From assembly GCA_020342025.1 (NCBI GenBank), contig CP070840.1, positions 269,494 to 279,945 of the forward strand: a stretch of 10,452 nt of DNA, given 5' to 3'. This DNA is from Deltaproteobacteria bacterium. GTDB lineage: Bacteria > Desulfobacterota > DSM-4660 > Desulfatiglandales > HGW-15. Made by a program: the position numbers and the translations under genes. The notes below the pieces were generated by a model. The model was not told the DNA's origin. It saw only the letters and a list, made by a program, of their open reading frames with translations, and searched no databases. Positions 1 through 6,888 of the stretch are shown in pieces. The stretch's first letter is position 1. Each line of letters begins with the position of its first letter.

Positions 1-14
1 AGCAGTGGATCTGA

Positions 15-908
15 TCATATTTCAAAAAACCTACCTATGGCAATGAAACTCCCGATCAATCCTAAACCCAGGCCCAGCAGAAGTATGGAACCCAGGTATT
101 CAGTGGGCAGAAAAGTGATGTTAAGAACAGGGAGACCAATGACCTGGACCTTTTTCAAGAAAAAGATGGAATACAACCCAAAAAGGACAGCAAGCGAGAG
201 GAGACCACCCAATAGCCCCTGAACGGCGCCCTCTATCAAAAAGGGAATTTTCACAAACCAATCCGTGGCCCCCACAAGTTTAAGAATTTCTATTTCCTCC
301 CGGCGTGAATATATGGTCAGTTTTATGGTGTTACTGGTAATGAAGAGAACGGCCAAACAGAGAAACCCGCCAATAATAAATCCAGCCACTTTGAGCACAT
401 ACATCAGCCCCTCAAATCTTTCCAACACCTCCTTACTGTATTGAACTTCATCAACCCCCTCAATTTTTTCTATCTCCTCTTTCATTTTCCCTGGGTTGAT
501 TTGATGGATGTTCACATCTTTGAAAAGGAGCTCGAATGAGGCTGGCAGCGGGTTTTTCTTTAGACCATCCAACAGTCCAGCGTGGGCCCCCAGTCCTTCC
601 GCCAAATCCATGAAGGCCTTTTCTTTGGAGATAAAGCCCTTCAATTCAGCGCCTGGCATATTCCTCAGCAGGGTTTCTATTTTCTCTTTTGCCCTTTGAT
701 CGATACCCTCCTTCAGATAGACGGACATGGACACGGATTGGCCCCAATCCATGATCCAGTTATTGAGATTCAGAAATAGGACCAGAAATGAGGCGAAAAG
801 GAGTAAAGAGATCCCTATGGTGCCTATGCTGACCATGTGAATCAGCCGGTTTCTAGCGATATTACTCAGTGCATTTTTGAAATAATAGGCCCAGATCCGT
901 AAGCTCAT
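15..908 (-). CDS. ftsX: Cell-division ABC transporter permease FtsX
   Basis: FtsX is the inner-membrane partner of FtsE. In the family, the complex relays ATP hydrolysis to periplasmic activators of peptidoglycan hydrolases at the division septum. The 297-residue product has the classic four-helix layout: a cytoplasmic N-terminus, TM1 near residues 26-47, a large periplasmic loop near 51-165, then TM2 (about 171-194), TM3 (225-250) and TM4 (272-293). The family-typical stretch RREEIEILKLVGAT follows TM2 at about 202-215. I chose the ATG at 908, giving MSLRIWAYYF. It lies four bases past the ftsE stop and has GGGAG upstream within the end of ftsE. An in-frame ATG at 941 would add 11 residues and overlap ftsE by 29 bases, which is less likely. 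The stop codon sits at 15-17, so the gene is complete. No terminator is visible before the window edge. Confidence 0.93.
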   Translation of the reverse strand: MSLRIWAYYFKNALSNIARNRLIHMVSIGTIGISLLLFASFLVLFLNLNNWIMDWGQSVSMSVYLKEGIDQRAKEKIETLLRNMPGAELKGFISKEKAFMDLAEGLGAHAGLLDGLKKNPLPASFELLFKDVNIHQINPGKMKEEIEKIEGVDEVQYSKEVLERFEGLMYVLKVAGFIIGGFLCLAVLFITSNTIKLTIYSRREEIEILKLVGATDWFVKIPFLIEGAVQGLLGGLLSLAVLFGLYSIFFLKKVQVIGLPVLNITFLPTEYLGSILLLGLGLGLIGSFIAIGRFFEI

Positions 909-912
909 GCGG

Positions 913-1569
913 CTATTCTTCTCCCACCACTTTCCCTTCACTCAGATGGATAATCCTCTGATCTGTGTCTCTCATGAGTTCTCTGCTGTGAGTGGCTATG
1001 ACGACCGTGGTGCCCCTCAGATTTATGCTTCTGAAGAGGATCATGATATCCCGTGTTATATCCGGATCGAGATTGCCCGTGGGCTCGTCGGCAAGAAGGA
1101 TGAGGGGGTTGTTGACAACGGCCCGGGCTATGGCCACCCTTTGCTGTTCTCCTCCTGAAAGTTGGAGCGGATAGGCCTCCTCTTTTTTTGATAGCCCCAC
1201 CGCCCTGAGCGTCTGGTGCGTTTTTTTCCTTACAAGGGCTGAGCGCTCACCTATAACCTCCAAGGAAATAGCCACATTTTGGAAGACCGTTTTCCTGGGC
1301 AGTAATTTGAAATCCTGAAAGACAAAACCGATTCGTCTACGGAGTAGATCCAGGTTCAACCTGCTGATGCGGTTCAAATTGATTCGGTCAATGAGTATCT
1401 GCCCTTCTGTGGGACGCTCAGCACCAAAAAGGAGCCTGAGTAGGGTCGTCTTTCCTGCCCCGCTCGGACCCGTAATAAACACGTACTCGCCTTTGCGGAT
1501 TCTCAAGCTAATGTCCTTCAGGGCCACATTGGCCCCGAAGTTTTTGGAAACATTGAAGAGTTGAATCAT
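913..1569 (-). CDS. ftsE: Cell-division ATP-binding protein FtsE
   Basis: This is the cytoplasmic ATPase of the FtsEX complex, 218 residues, the usual FtsE length. All ABC motifs are present in order: Walker A GPSGAGKT (34-41), Q-loop glutamine in FQDFK (Gln85), signature LSGGEQQR (137-144), Walker B ILLADE (157-162), a D-loop in NLDPD (166-170) and the switch histidine in ATHS (His194). FtsE resembles LolD and MacB ATPases in sequence, but the immediately following ftsX (four-base gap) settles the assignment. The start ATG gives [12 protein letters not shown], a normal FtsE beginning, although no strong ribosome binding site is visible before it. No convincing promoter was found in the 252 bases upstream, so the pair may be transcribed from a weak promoter or by read-through from the outer-membrane channel gene. 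Confidence 0.95.
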   Translation of the reverse strand: MIQLFNVSKNFGANVALKDISLRIRKGEYVFITGPSGAGKTTLLRLLFGAERPTEGQILIDRINLNRISRLNLDLLRRRIGFVFQDFKLLPRKTVFQNVAISLEVIGERSALVRKKTHQTLRAVGLSKKEEAYPLQLSGGEQQRVAIARAVVNNPLILLADEPTGNLDPDITRDIMILFRSINLRGTTVVIATHSRELMRDTDQRIIHLSEGKVVGEE

Positions 1570-1651
1570 GTGAGGGTATTGCTGTCTTTCGAGTCCGTTA
1601 AATGCTACGTATTAGCTAGTTTGATACCCGCTACCGAAAAGCAATTTAGCT

Positions 1652-1744
1652 ATTGAGGAATCGCGGAATTTAGGGATTTCCAATCTGCGCAAAGCACTAT
1701 CTTTGTTTTCACATTTAATTCCTCAATACCTGAATTCGGAATTC
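1652..1744. repeat. AATTCC-rich degenerate inverted repeat
   Basis: The 252-base gap between the channel gene and ftsE contains a perfect 10-base inverted repeat, ATTGAGGAAT (1652-1661) and ATTCCTCAAT (1718-1727). Around it are related words: GCGGAATTTAGGGATTT at 1663-1679 and GAATTCGGAATTC at 1732-1744. The arms are 56 bases apart and no T-run follows, so this is not a normal terminator. It looks like a decayed AT-rich intergenic repeat. Function is unknown. Confidence 0.4.
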
Positions 1745-1821
1745 TCAATGGCTTGGATTTAAAGCGGAGCTCAAACAGCCCTAGAGCCATCCACTTACCC
1801 GAGACTTAATCTAGCCCATGC

Positions 1822-3141
1822 TTAATATTCCCCCAATGCCCTCAGCAACTGGGCTTTGGCTATATTATGCTGATAGAGGGCGCCGAAATAATTCACTCTT
1901 GCCTGGGTCAGGCGCGTTGTTGCCAGGAGCACCTCAGTAATGGTGGTCACCTGGGCTTTGTAACGCTCTTCTTCTACCCTCAAGTTCTCCTCGCCCTGTT
2001 TGACGGCTGTCTGTGTGGTGGGGATATTCTTCTCGGCCGTGTCCAAGGCCAGAAGGGCATCCCTTACTTCGAGGCGAATGTCATTTTCTATGGAAACTTT
2101 GGTGTCCATTAACTGTCTCTTGAAGCTCTCTTGTTCCTTTACGGCGTACCGGGTCTTGCCCCATTCCCAGAAGGTCCAGGTAAAGACCAGCAAGGCTTTC
2201 GGATCGCGTGCCTGGTGAAAAGGACTGCCCGACACATCCGGGGTATCGCCCTCTTTGGTGTACTCCCCTACGAAAGAAATCTCTGGATAGTAATCACTCT
2301 TAGTCAACCTGATGTTTTGGTCCGTCTGATCCACCCTGATGTTGATGAGTTTCATCTCGGGGCGGTTTGCAAGGGCCTTTTCCACATATTCATCCAGTTC
2401 ACCTGTTACTGGTTCCCAAAGGGGATCAGGGACTGTGACATCCACCGGGGCATTGACCGGTCTTGACAGTAGGATATTGAATTTGGAGCGGGCCAGTCGC
2501 GCGTTATTCTGAGTACGCACCAGGGCTTGTTGTGCATTCGCCCACTCCACCTCAGCCTGCAGCAGCTCGTTGATGGGCTTCATCCCCACCTTGTAAAAGC
2601 TACGAACCACATCCGCATTGGACTTACGGGCTGCCACGTCCTTTTCTGCCACGTCCACGGCCGTATCGGCGATCAAAATATCAAAATAGGCCACTTTAAC
2701 CTCCAAGGCCAGATTCAGCTTTTCAAGCTCTATCTCTGTCTCAGACTGATCAATACCCAGCTTTGCCAGCTCATATTGGCTGAGGATCTCAAACCCTTGA
2801 AACAGAGGCTGTGTCAGAGCCGTTCTCCAGGCATAATTGTCAGCGCTGACATTTGTAGTAAACCCACCAAAGTTTCTTGTCGTATTTTCCAGCCGCGTGT
2901 AATTGTATTCAGTACGTAGTTTTGGTAAAAATCCCGTTCTTGCCTGGTTCTTGACCTGCAAAGCTTGCTCCATCTCTTCCATCTTTGCCCTGAAACTCGG
3001 GTTACTGGCAAGGGCCTCTGAGACGGCCTCACGCAGGGTATAGACCTTTTTCAATTCTTGAGCAGCCCCAGTATCCGATAAGATGGTTAAACATACGAAA
3101 ACGCTAAGGACACCCGTAACCAATGATTGTTTCCACCTCAT
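1822..3141 (-). CDS. TolC-family outer-membrane efflux channel protein
   Basis: This is a 439-residue outer-membrane factor of the OEP/TolC family. Such proteins form trimeric beta-barrels with a long periplasmic helical tunnel and serve tripartite efflux pumps or type I secretion. A signal peptide is clear: basic MRWKQ, hydrophobic VTGVLSVFVCLTIL, and likely cleavage after GAA (residue 27). The mature protein shows two tandem OEP repeats: roughly 35-225, with the strand motif FLPKL at 71-75, and roughly 245-437, with NRPEM at 259-263 and YYPEISF at 284-290. The helices are long, charged and alanine-rich, as expected. The start ATG at 3141 has a strong ribosome binding site (GGGAGGA). No periplasmic adaptor or inner-membrane pump gene is next to it in the window, so the partner and substrate cannot be named. 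It is a TolC homologue rather than provably TolC itself. Confidence 0.92.
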   Translation of the reverse strand: MRWKQSLVTGVLSVFVCLTILSDTGAAQELKKVYTLREAVSEALASNPSFRAKMEEMEQALQVKNQARTGFLPKLRTEYNYTRLENTTRNFGGFTTNVSADNYAWRTALTQPLFQGFEILSQYELAKLGIDQSETEIELEKLNLALEVKVAYFDILIADTAVDVAEKDVAARKSNADVVRSFYKVGMKPINELLQAEVEWANAQQALVRTQNNARLARSKFNILLSRPVNAPVDVTVPDPLWEPVTGELDEYVEKALANRPEMKLINIRVDQTDQNIRLTKSDYYPEISFVGEYTKEGDTPDVSGSPFHQARDPKALLVFTWTFWEWGKTRYAVKEQESFKRQLMDTKVSIENDIRLEVRDALLALDTAEKNIPTTQTAVKQGEENLRVEEERYKAQVTTITEVLLATTRLTQARVNYFGALYQHNIAKAQLLRALGEY

Positions 3142-3466
3142 TTTGCTTTCCTCCCTGTTTTGGGAAAAGTTGTGTATTCAATAAAATAGGCCTCAAAATA
3201 TGTCAATGTTAATCAGTTCTTATAAGGGGATTGTCTTGCTCTGGATAGAAAATACAGGCTTCGATGCATTTCGGCTGGACGCCTCATTTGGAGCATGCCT
3301 ATTGGACGGGACTAAAGGGGCCATATGCGTGCAAGGTGAAGGGTGCAGAATGACGATTGGCAGGTCAGTTCGAGATAAGAGGGTTATAGGTATGATTTGG
3401 CGCGAATTGGGGATCAAAAATGATTTGTCAAAATGATGGGTTTGACCATTCACCTTTATCAATCAT
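3142..3466. other. 325-base intergenic region
   Basis: Apart from the ribosome binding site and candidate promoter of the TolC-like gene at its left end, I see nothing firm here. Two open frames of 78 and 80 codons cross the region on opposite strands, but neither has a ribosome binding site or a protein-like composition. No hairpin with a T-run was found after the coiled-coil gene that ends at 3467. Confidence 0.6.
3178..3206 (-). promoter_or_regulatory. Candidate sigma-70 promoter of the TolC-like gene
   Basis: On the minus strand a perfect -35 box TTGACA (3201-3206) is followed after 17 bases by TATTGA (3178-3183), a weak -10 box. Transcription would begin near 3171 and give a leader of about 30 bases containing the GGGAGGA ribosome binding site. 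The -35 box and spacing are good, the -10 box is poor. Confidence 0.45.
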
Positions 3467-3772
3467 CTATTTCACCTCTTCGTGCCCCAGCAGGATCATC
3501 CTCTCTTTCGCCGCCTTTTTCCTTTTTTCCTCCCACTCATTCCATTCCCCTTTAAGCTTTTCCATCTTTTCTTCCAGCTCCAGCGCCTCTGCCTTGTCCT
3601 TCCCTTTGTGCGAGGATGAGATCTCAGATAGCCTCTTTTTCAGATCCCTAACACGCTCTTTAATCGCCCTCATAGCGTTCAGCGCCACCACTTCGTCCTC
3701 CGAAGGGACTTCCATCTTTTTGCAGCAGCTATCAACCTCTGCCGCGGTTTCCTTTATCTTCTTATTCCTCAT
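3467..3772 (-). CDS. Small charged coiled-coil protein of unknown function
   Basis: The 101-residue product is almost entirely helical and highly charged. Residues 25-50 (with KERVRDLKKRL) and 62-92 (LELEEKMEKLKGEW followed by EEKRKKAAKERM) have heptad-like spacing of hydrophobic residues and probably form an antiparallel two-helix coiled coil. The turn between them is SSSHKGKDK (52-60). A CC pair lies at 16-17, and the C-terminus ends ERMILLGHEEV. There is no signal peptide or membrane segment, so it should be cytosolic. The start ATG is preceded at close range by a strong GGAGGG ribosome binding site. From memory, similar short proteins ending in RMILLGHEE occur as hypothetical proteins in Desulfobacterota, but I cannot name a function. 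It is divergent from the Rrf2 gene, so it need not be linked to it. Confidence 0.8.
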   Translation of the reverse strand: MRNKKIKETAAEVDSCCKKMEVPSEDEVVALNAMRAIKERVRDLKKRLSEISSSHKGKDKAEALELEEKMEKLKGEWNEWEEKRKKAAKERMILLGHEEVK

Positions 3773-3803
3773 AATCCCTCCTCGGAGATGCCCCCACCTT
3801 TTT

Positions 3804-3834
3804 TTCTAATCGGACACACCTTCTTTCTTGTCAA
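3804..3834 (-). promoter_or_regulatory. Possible promoter of the coiled-coil gene
   Basis: A perfect TTGACA lies at 3829-3834 on the minus strand, about 60 bases before the start codon at 3772. The downstream hexamer is weak: ATTAGA with an 18-base spacer or TTAGAA with 19. It is offered as the only -35-like element close enough to drive this gene alone. Confidence 0.25.
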
Positions 3835-3862
3835 TGAAGGGCGAAAGGCTATGTTCAAACCC

Positions 3863-3889
3863 TTGACAAACTTACCATACTTATACAAT
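3863..3889 (+). promoter_or_regulatory. Possible promoter of the Rrf2-MBL operon
   Basis: TTGACA at 3863-3868 is followed by TACAAT at 3884-3889. The hexamers match consensus well (6 of 6 and 5 of 6), but the spacer is short at 15 bases. The area is very AT-rich, with TATATATAA just downstream. Rrf2 regulators often repress promoters with suboptimal spacing and control their own operon, so this would fit autoregulation, which is inference. The leader would be about 145 bases long. Confidence 0.35.
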
Positions 3890-3914
3890 ATATATAACTC
3901 GGTATCTGAATAAT

Positions 3915-4003
3915 CAAACTTTGTTTGGTCTGTGGGAGGCCAAACGCATTCCTCATCCATAAAAGGACACCTGCTGATAGACCCTGCAGGTGCCCGCGGC
4001 ACC
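3915..4003 (+). promoter_or_regulatory. Rrf2 leader with two sets of competing hairpins
   Basis: Four perfect inverted repeats lie between the candidate promoter and the Rrf2 start. CAAAC (3915-3919) pairs with GTTTG (3923-3927), three-base loop. GTTTGG (3923-3928) pairs instead with CCAAAC (3940-3945), eleven-base loop. CACCTGC (3968-3974) pairs with GCAGGTG (3986-3992), eleven-base loop. GGTGCC (3989-3994) pairs instead with GGCACC (3998-4003), three-base loop. Within each set the middle arm is shared, so only one hairpin can form at a time. There is no T-run, so this is not a plain terminator. It may be a structured leader RNA or a set of operator dyads. Confidence 0.45.
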
Positions 4004-4044
4004 CTAGCAATAAACCTGGAACTGTTTAAGAGGAAAAGGCAGCC

Positions 4045-4500
4045 ATGAAGCTATCTACCCGAGGTCGATACGGAACGCGGCTCATGCTGGAGCTTGCCAA
4101 GAACTTCGGCAAAGGTCCCACCAGTATGTCTGACATCTCCAGGAATCTCGATATCCCCATCAAGTATTTGGAACAGCTCATTATTCCGCTGAAAAAAGCC
4201 AATCTGATCAACAGCGTGAGAGGCCCAAAGGGTGGACACATGCTTTCCAAGGCCCCGGCCCAGATTAATCTATGGAACGTTCTTACCCTCTTGGAAACCA
4301 AGTTCTCTTTTGTCGATTGCTTAACCGACCAAAATGCCTGTGATAATACGGCAACTTGCCCCATTCGGCCCATTTGGGGAAAGGCCTTTCAGGGCATGAC
4401 GAAGCTCTTCAAAGAGACCAGCCTAAAAGATGTCCTCACCTCATTTGAAGGCCAGCAGAATAAAGAAACAATGGTAAGCCATCAAATCTTGAGCGGATGA
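4045..4500 (+). CDS. Rrf2/IscR-family transcriptional regulator with Fe-S-type cysteines
   Basis: This 151-residue DNA-binding regulator belongs to the Rrf2 family (IscR, NsrR, CymR, RsrR). The N-terminus MKLSTRGRYGTRLMLELA and the winged-helix region (about 1-75, with SDISRNLDIPIKYLEQLI and the wing SVRGPKGGHML) are family hallmarks. Three cysteines at 92, 99 and 105 sit where IscR binds its cluster with Cys92, Cys98 and Cys104, so an iron-sulfur cofactor is likely. The histidine that completes the IscR site is not there: the segment reads CPIRPIW, with arginine near that position. That pattern is common in Rrf2 proteins outside the IscR group. The ATG is preceded by AAGAGG about a dozen bases upstream. 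The MBL hydrolase follows after 17 bases, so the two probably share a transcript. The signal sensed (iron-sulfur status, redox, NO or sulfur) cannot be told from sequence. Confidence 0.92.
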   Translation: MKLSTRGRYGTRLMLELAKNFGKGPTSMSDISRNLDIPIKYLEQLIIPLKKANLINSVRGPKGGHMLSKAPAQINLWNVLTLLETKFSFVDCLTDQNACDNTATCPIRPIWGKAFQGMTKLFKETSLKDVLTSFEGQQNKETMVSHQILSG

Positions 4501-4517
4501 GGATTTAGGCGGGTTCC

Positions 4518-5177
4518 ATGAAAATATCTGAAGATCTCTACGGGTTTCTGTGGCTTAATCCTACCACCAACAACTGTAACGCCTACCTCATCCATGGGGA
4601 GAAAAAAATCCTTATAGATCCAGGGCATTACACGCTTTTCGGTCATGTGAAGGACAATCTGTCTAGGCTCTCCCTGTCCCCAGCAGATATTGATGTTGTT
4701 ATTGTTACCCATTGCCATCCAGACCACATGGAGGGGGTAAGAACATTCGTAGGCACCGCCACATGGGTTGCCATCCCCAGCATGGAGATGCGTTTCATCA
4801 AAGAGGTGGCGCCCCACTATGGAGAAGCCCTAGGCGCTCCCAACTTCGAACCGGATATCCTCCTTCAAGAGGGAGATATGAAAATCGGAGACCTGAGCTT
4901 TCAGGTGATTCATACGCCGGGTCATTCACCCGGTTCCGTCTGCCTTTACTGGCCTGAGAAGAAGGTATTGTTCACGGGTGATGTGCTCTTCAGTCAGGGT
5001 GTGGGGAGGACTGATCTACCCGGAGGTAACGGAGAGGAACTGAAGGCGTCCATTAGAAGGCTCTCGCAGCTCGAAGTGGATCAGCTTCTTCCCGGCCACG
5101 GGGATGTTATTTCAGGGCGAGACCTTGTGAAAGCCAATTTCTCGGAGATTGAGAGAGTCTGGTTTGCGTATCTTTAG
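4518..5177 (+). CDS. MBL-fold metallo-hydrolase, glyoxalase II-like
   Basis: This 219-residue soluble protein of the metallo-beta-lactamase fold has a complete metal-binding set: THCHPDH with His65, His67, Asp69 and His70, then His136 in TPGHSPGS, Asp155 in FTGDVLF and His194 in LPGHGD. These residues bind two metal ions (Zn or Fe) in the family. GVGRTDLPGG (161-170) is typical of the branch holding glyoxalase II-like thioesterases and persulfide dioxygenases. There is no signal peptide, so it acts in the cytosol. The start ATG has TTAGGCGGG upstream. Seventeen bases separate it from the Rrf2 gene, which suggests co-regulation. A hydrolase of thioester or sulfur-containing substrates is reasonable, but the substrate is not determined. 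It lacks the C-terminal domain of true glyoxalase II and has no flavodiiron domain. Confidence 0.9.
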   Translation: MKISEDLYGFLWLNPTTNNCNAYLIHGEKKILIDPGHYTLFGHVKDNLSRLSLSPADIDVVIVTHCHPDHMEGVRTFVGTATWVAIPSMEMRFIKEVAPHYGEALGAPNFEPDILLQEGDMKIGDLSFQVIHTPGHSPGSVCLYWPEKKVLFTGDVLFSQGVGRTDLPGGNGEELKASIRRLSQLEVDQLLPGHGDVISGRDLVKANFSEIERVWFAYL

Positions 5178-5182
5178 AAGAG

Positions 5183-5213
5183 GCTAAGAGCTTAGAGCGT
5201 GGAGCATAGAGCC
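5183..5213. repeat. AGAGC short degenerate repeat
   Basis: Directly after the MBL gene the bases read as four near-copies of a seven- to nine-base unit ending in GAGC: TAAGAGC, TTAGAGC, GTGGAGC and ATAGAGC. CTAAG and CTTAG also form a small inverted repeat. No T-run follows, so it is not an obvious terminator. It looks like a decayed intergenic repeat in the 114-base gap before the LysR gene. Confidence 0.35.
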
Positions 5214-5291
5214 GAATTTATAAAGACCAAGCCTAGAAAACTAACGCGATTACCTGCTCTATGGTTTCCTGCGTGATTAAAGGGGTCTTTC

Positions 5292-6206
5292 ATGTCGTCT
5301 ATAGACTTTGACTTGCGACAACTGGAAATCTTCTGCAAGGTGGCAGAATTGGAAAGCTTTTCTAAGGCCGCAGATGCCGTCTATCTGGCACAGGCTTCGG
5401 TCAGCGAGAGGATTGCCAACCTTGAAAAGATGGTAGGCATCAAACTCCTTGATCGTTTGGGTAGGCAGGTGGTCCCGACAAAAGCGGGAGAACTCCTCTA
5501 CAAACACGCTGTCTTGCTGTTAGACATGAAAAGGACAGCGCGTCTGGAGATGGAAAACTTTCTAGGCGTCAAACAGGGTGAGATACACATGGGCGGAAGC
5601 ACCATACCTGGCGAGTATATCCTTCCCAGAGTCATCGGACGCTTCAATGAAAAATACCCTTCCATCTCAGTTGTGTTGACGATTGCAGATACGACTGAAA
5701 TCGAAGGCCGGGTCCTTGAGGGCCTTCTTGAACTAGGCGTCATCGGCTCCAAAGGTGCACAGAAGCGTCTCATATACCAGGAGCTCTGGAAGGATGAGCT
5801 TGTCCTTGTCATCCCCGCGAAACACCGATGGGCCAGGAAAAAAGCAGTATCACTGGCTGAGCTCTTCGAAGAGCCCTTTATATTGAGAGAGCTGGGTTCA
5901 GGAACCCTCAAAAGCATGAAAAACTCCCTCGGGGATCCCGAGTTCCAGGCTGCGGGTTCCCTTCATGTGGTCGCACGATTTGGGTCATCCACTGCGGTCA
6001 AAGAGGGTATTAAGGGCGGGCTCGGGGTGTCCATCCTTTCAGCCAGGGCGATAGAAACGGAACTGAAAACAGGCATCCTTAGGGCGTTGAAAGTGAAGGG
6101 CCTTCCCATGCACCGGAGCTTTTATTTGGTTAGAGACAGAAGAAGAATAGCCTCTCCCCTATCCCAGGCCATGATTGACTTTCTCCTCGCCGCGTCAGAG
6201 GTGTAG
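5292..6206 (+). CDS. LysR-family transcriptional regulator, CysL/selenium-associated type
   Basis: A full-length LysR regulator of 304 residues. The N-terminal winged helix-turn-helix spans about 8-66, with the recognition region SKAADAVYLAQASVSERIANLE (residues 24-45). A linker helix follows, and the substrate-binding domain runs from about 95 to 300. The start of that domain, GSTIPGEYILPRVIGRF (102-118), together with GSGT near the ligand cleft and FYLVRDRRR near the end, resembles the subfamily annotated as selenium-metabolism-associated LysR regulators in anaerobes. It also resembles CysL/CbbR-like proteins. That subfamily call is from memory. The ATG has AAGGGG upstream at good spacing. 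The gene follows the MBL gene by 114 bases in the same direction, and no divergent target gene is next to it, which is unusual for LysR. It converges with the next gene, 27 bases away. Confidence 0.92.
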   Translation: MSSIDFDLRQLEIFCKVAELESFSKAADAVYLAQASVSERIANLEKMVGIKLLDRLGRQVVPTKAGELLYKHAVLLLDMKRTARLEMENFLGVKQGEIHMGGSTIPGEYILPRVIGRFNEKYPSISVVLTIADTTEIEGRVLEGLLELGVIGSKGAQKRLIYQELWKDELVLVIPAKHRWARKKAVSLAELFEEPFILRELGSGTLKSMKNSLGDPEFQAAGSLHVVARFGSSTAVKEGIKGGLGVSILSARAIETELKTGILRALKVKGLPMHRSFYLVRDRRRIASPLSQAMIDFLLAASEV

Positions 6207-6233
6207 AAGGACAGCCCCTTTCCGTTACCGGCA

Positions 6234-6740
6234 TTAAGAGCCAACCTTTTCCTTGAATTCATCTCTTATTTCCGATAAATAGTGAGCCCACTTGGGATCC
6301 GCATTGATGTTGGGCATAACCGCTGACCCAGAGATGCCCTTCTCTTCTAATTTTTTCCCTAATTCTTTTTCTCGGGAGATTCTCTCTCGCTCAAAGCGCT
6401 GCTCAAACGCCTTCAAGGACGCACGGATGGACCTAACATCCCATCCGGTGGTCTCCTCCAAAACTGTCAAGACTGAATCATTATTTTCTCCCAGCCCCAT
6501 CCTTGAGACGGTTTCTTCCCTGATCAAACGCATCACCATGTCCTCATCTTCGTCTGCGAGGGCAGCAATCTCCTCCTTAAGCTTATCCATATCCACTGAA
6601 CCGTCCAGGTACTTCTGGATAAGCCCCCTCAACTTTCCTGCCATTTCCTGCTCTTTGAAGGCCTTCTTTTCCTCTTCTGACAGGGTTAGACCCTTGGTCT
6701 TTTCCATGATGATATCCAGCGTACTCCTAATCTCTCCCAT
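6234..6740 (-). CDS. Helical protein of unknown function
   Basis: I do not recognise this 168-residue protein. It is mostly charged helix: GLTLSEEEKKAFKEQEMAGKLRGLIQKYLDG near the N-terminus, an acidic segment EEIAALADEDEDMVMRLI around 56-73, then a long basic-acidic helix (AFEQRFERERISREKELGKKLEEKG) around 114-138. The C-terminus reads NADPKWAHYLSEIRDEF. There is no signal peptide, membrane segment or metal motif, so it should be cytosolic. I chose the ATG at 6740 because GAGG sits six bases upstream of it. A GTG at 6752 would add four residues but would overlap that ribosome binding site. It lies downstream of the serine hydrolase in the same direction, with a 174-base repeat-filled gap between, so co-transcription is possible but uncertain. 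Confidence 0.75.
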   Translation of the reverse strand: MGEIRSTLDIIMEKTKGLTLSEEEKKAFKEQEMAGKLRGLIQKYLDGSVDMDKLKEEIAALADEDEDMVMRLIREETVSRMGLGENNDSVLTVLEETTGWDVRSIRASLKAFEQRFERERISREKELGKKLEEKGISGSAVMPNINADPKWAHYLSEIRDEFKEKVGS

Positions 6741-6752
6741 TGGAAGCCTCAC

Positions 6753-6866
6753 TTGTCACGTGTTATTTGTCACTCGTCATTTGCCTGCCCGCCATCGCGA
6801 ACCGCTCGGGCGAGGCGGGCGGGTCATTGGTCATTTGTTGGTAAAGTCTGGACCATGGGTCATGAG
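6753..6866. repeat. Palindromic GCCTGCCCGCC repeat flanked by GTCA words
   Basis: A stable hairpin occupies 6783-6824. CCTGCCCGCC (6784-6793) pairs with GGCGGGCGGG (6814-6823), one G-U pair, and continues inward after a one-base bulge with TCGC (6795-6798) and GCGA (6810-6813). On both sides are short GTCA-containing words: TTGTCAC, GTCACTCGTCATTT, GGTCATTGGTCATTT and GGGTCATGAG. The core plus GTCA flanks looks like a dispersed intergenic repeat unit rather than a terminator, since no T-run follows on either strand. Confidence 0.6.
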
Positions 6867-6888
6867 AAATCAAAGCCGTAAACAAGAT

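Noticed and set aside
3200..3462. Two overlapping 78- and 80-codon frames on opposite strands
   Set aside because: Neither has a ribosome binding site, and both translations look random. The plus-strand frame starts inside the promoter of the TolC-like gene.
3769..4002. A 77-codon frame on the minus strand that overlaps the coiled-coil gene by ATGA
   Set aside because: The four-base overlap is attractive, but the frame runs through the AT-rich promoter-like area and the hairpin leader of the Rrf2 gene, its last codons are simply the ribosome binding site of the next gene, and the protein has no recognisable motif. An internal start at 3960 is possible but weakly supported.
4518..5177. Persulfide dioxygenase (ETHE1) or true glyoxalase II as a firm call
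   Set aside because: The metal ligands and GRTDLPGG are shared by several MBL subfamilies, and the protein lacks the extra C-terminal domain of glyoxalase II, so the general name is safer.
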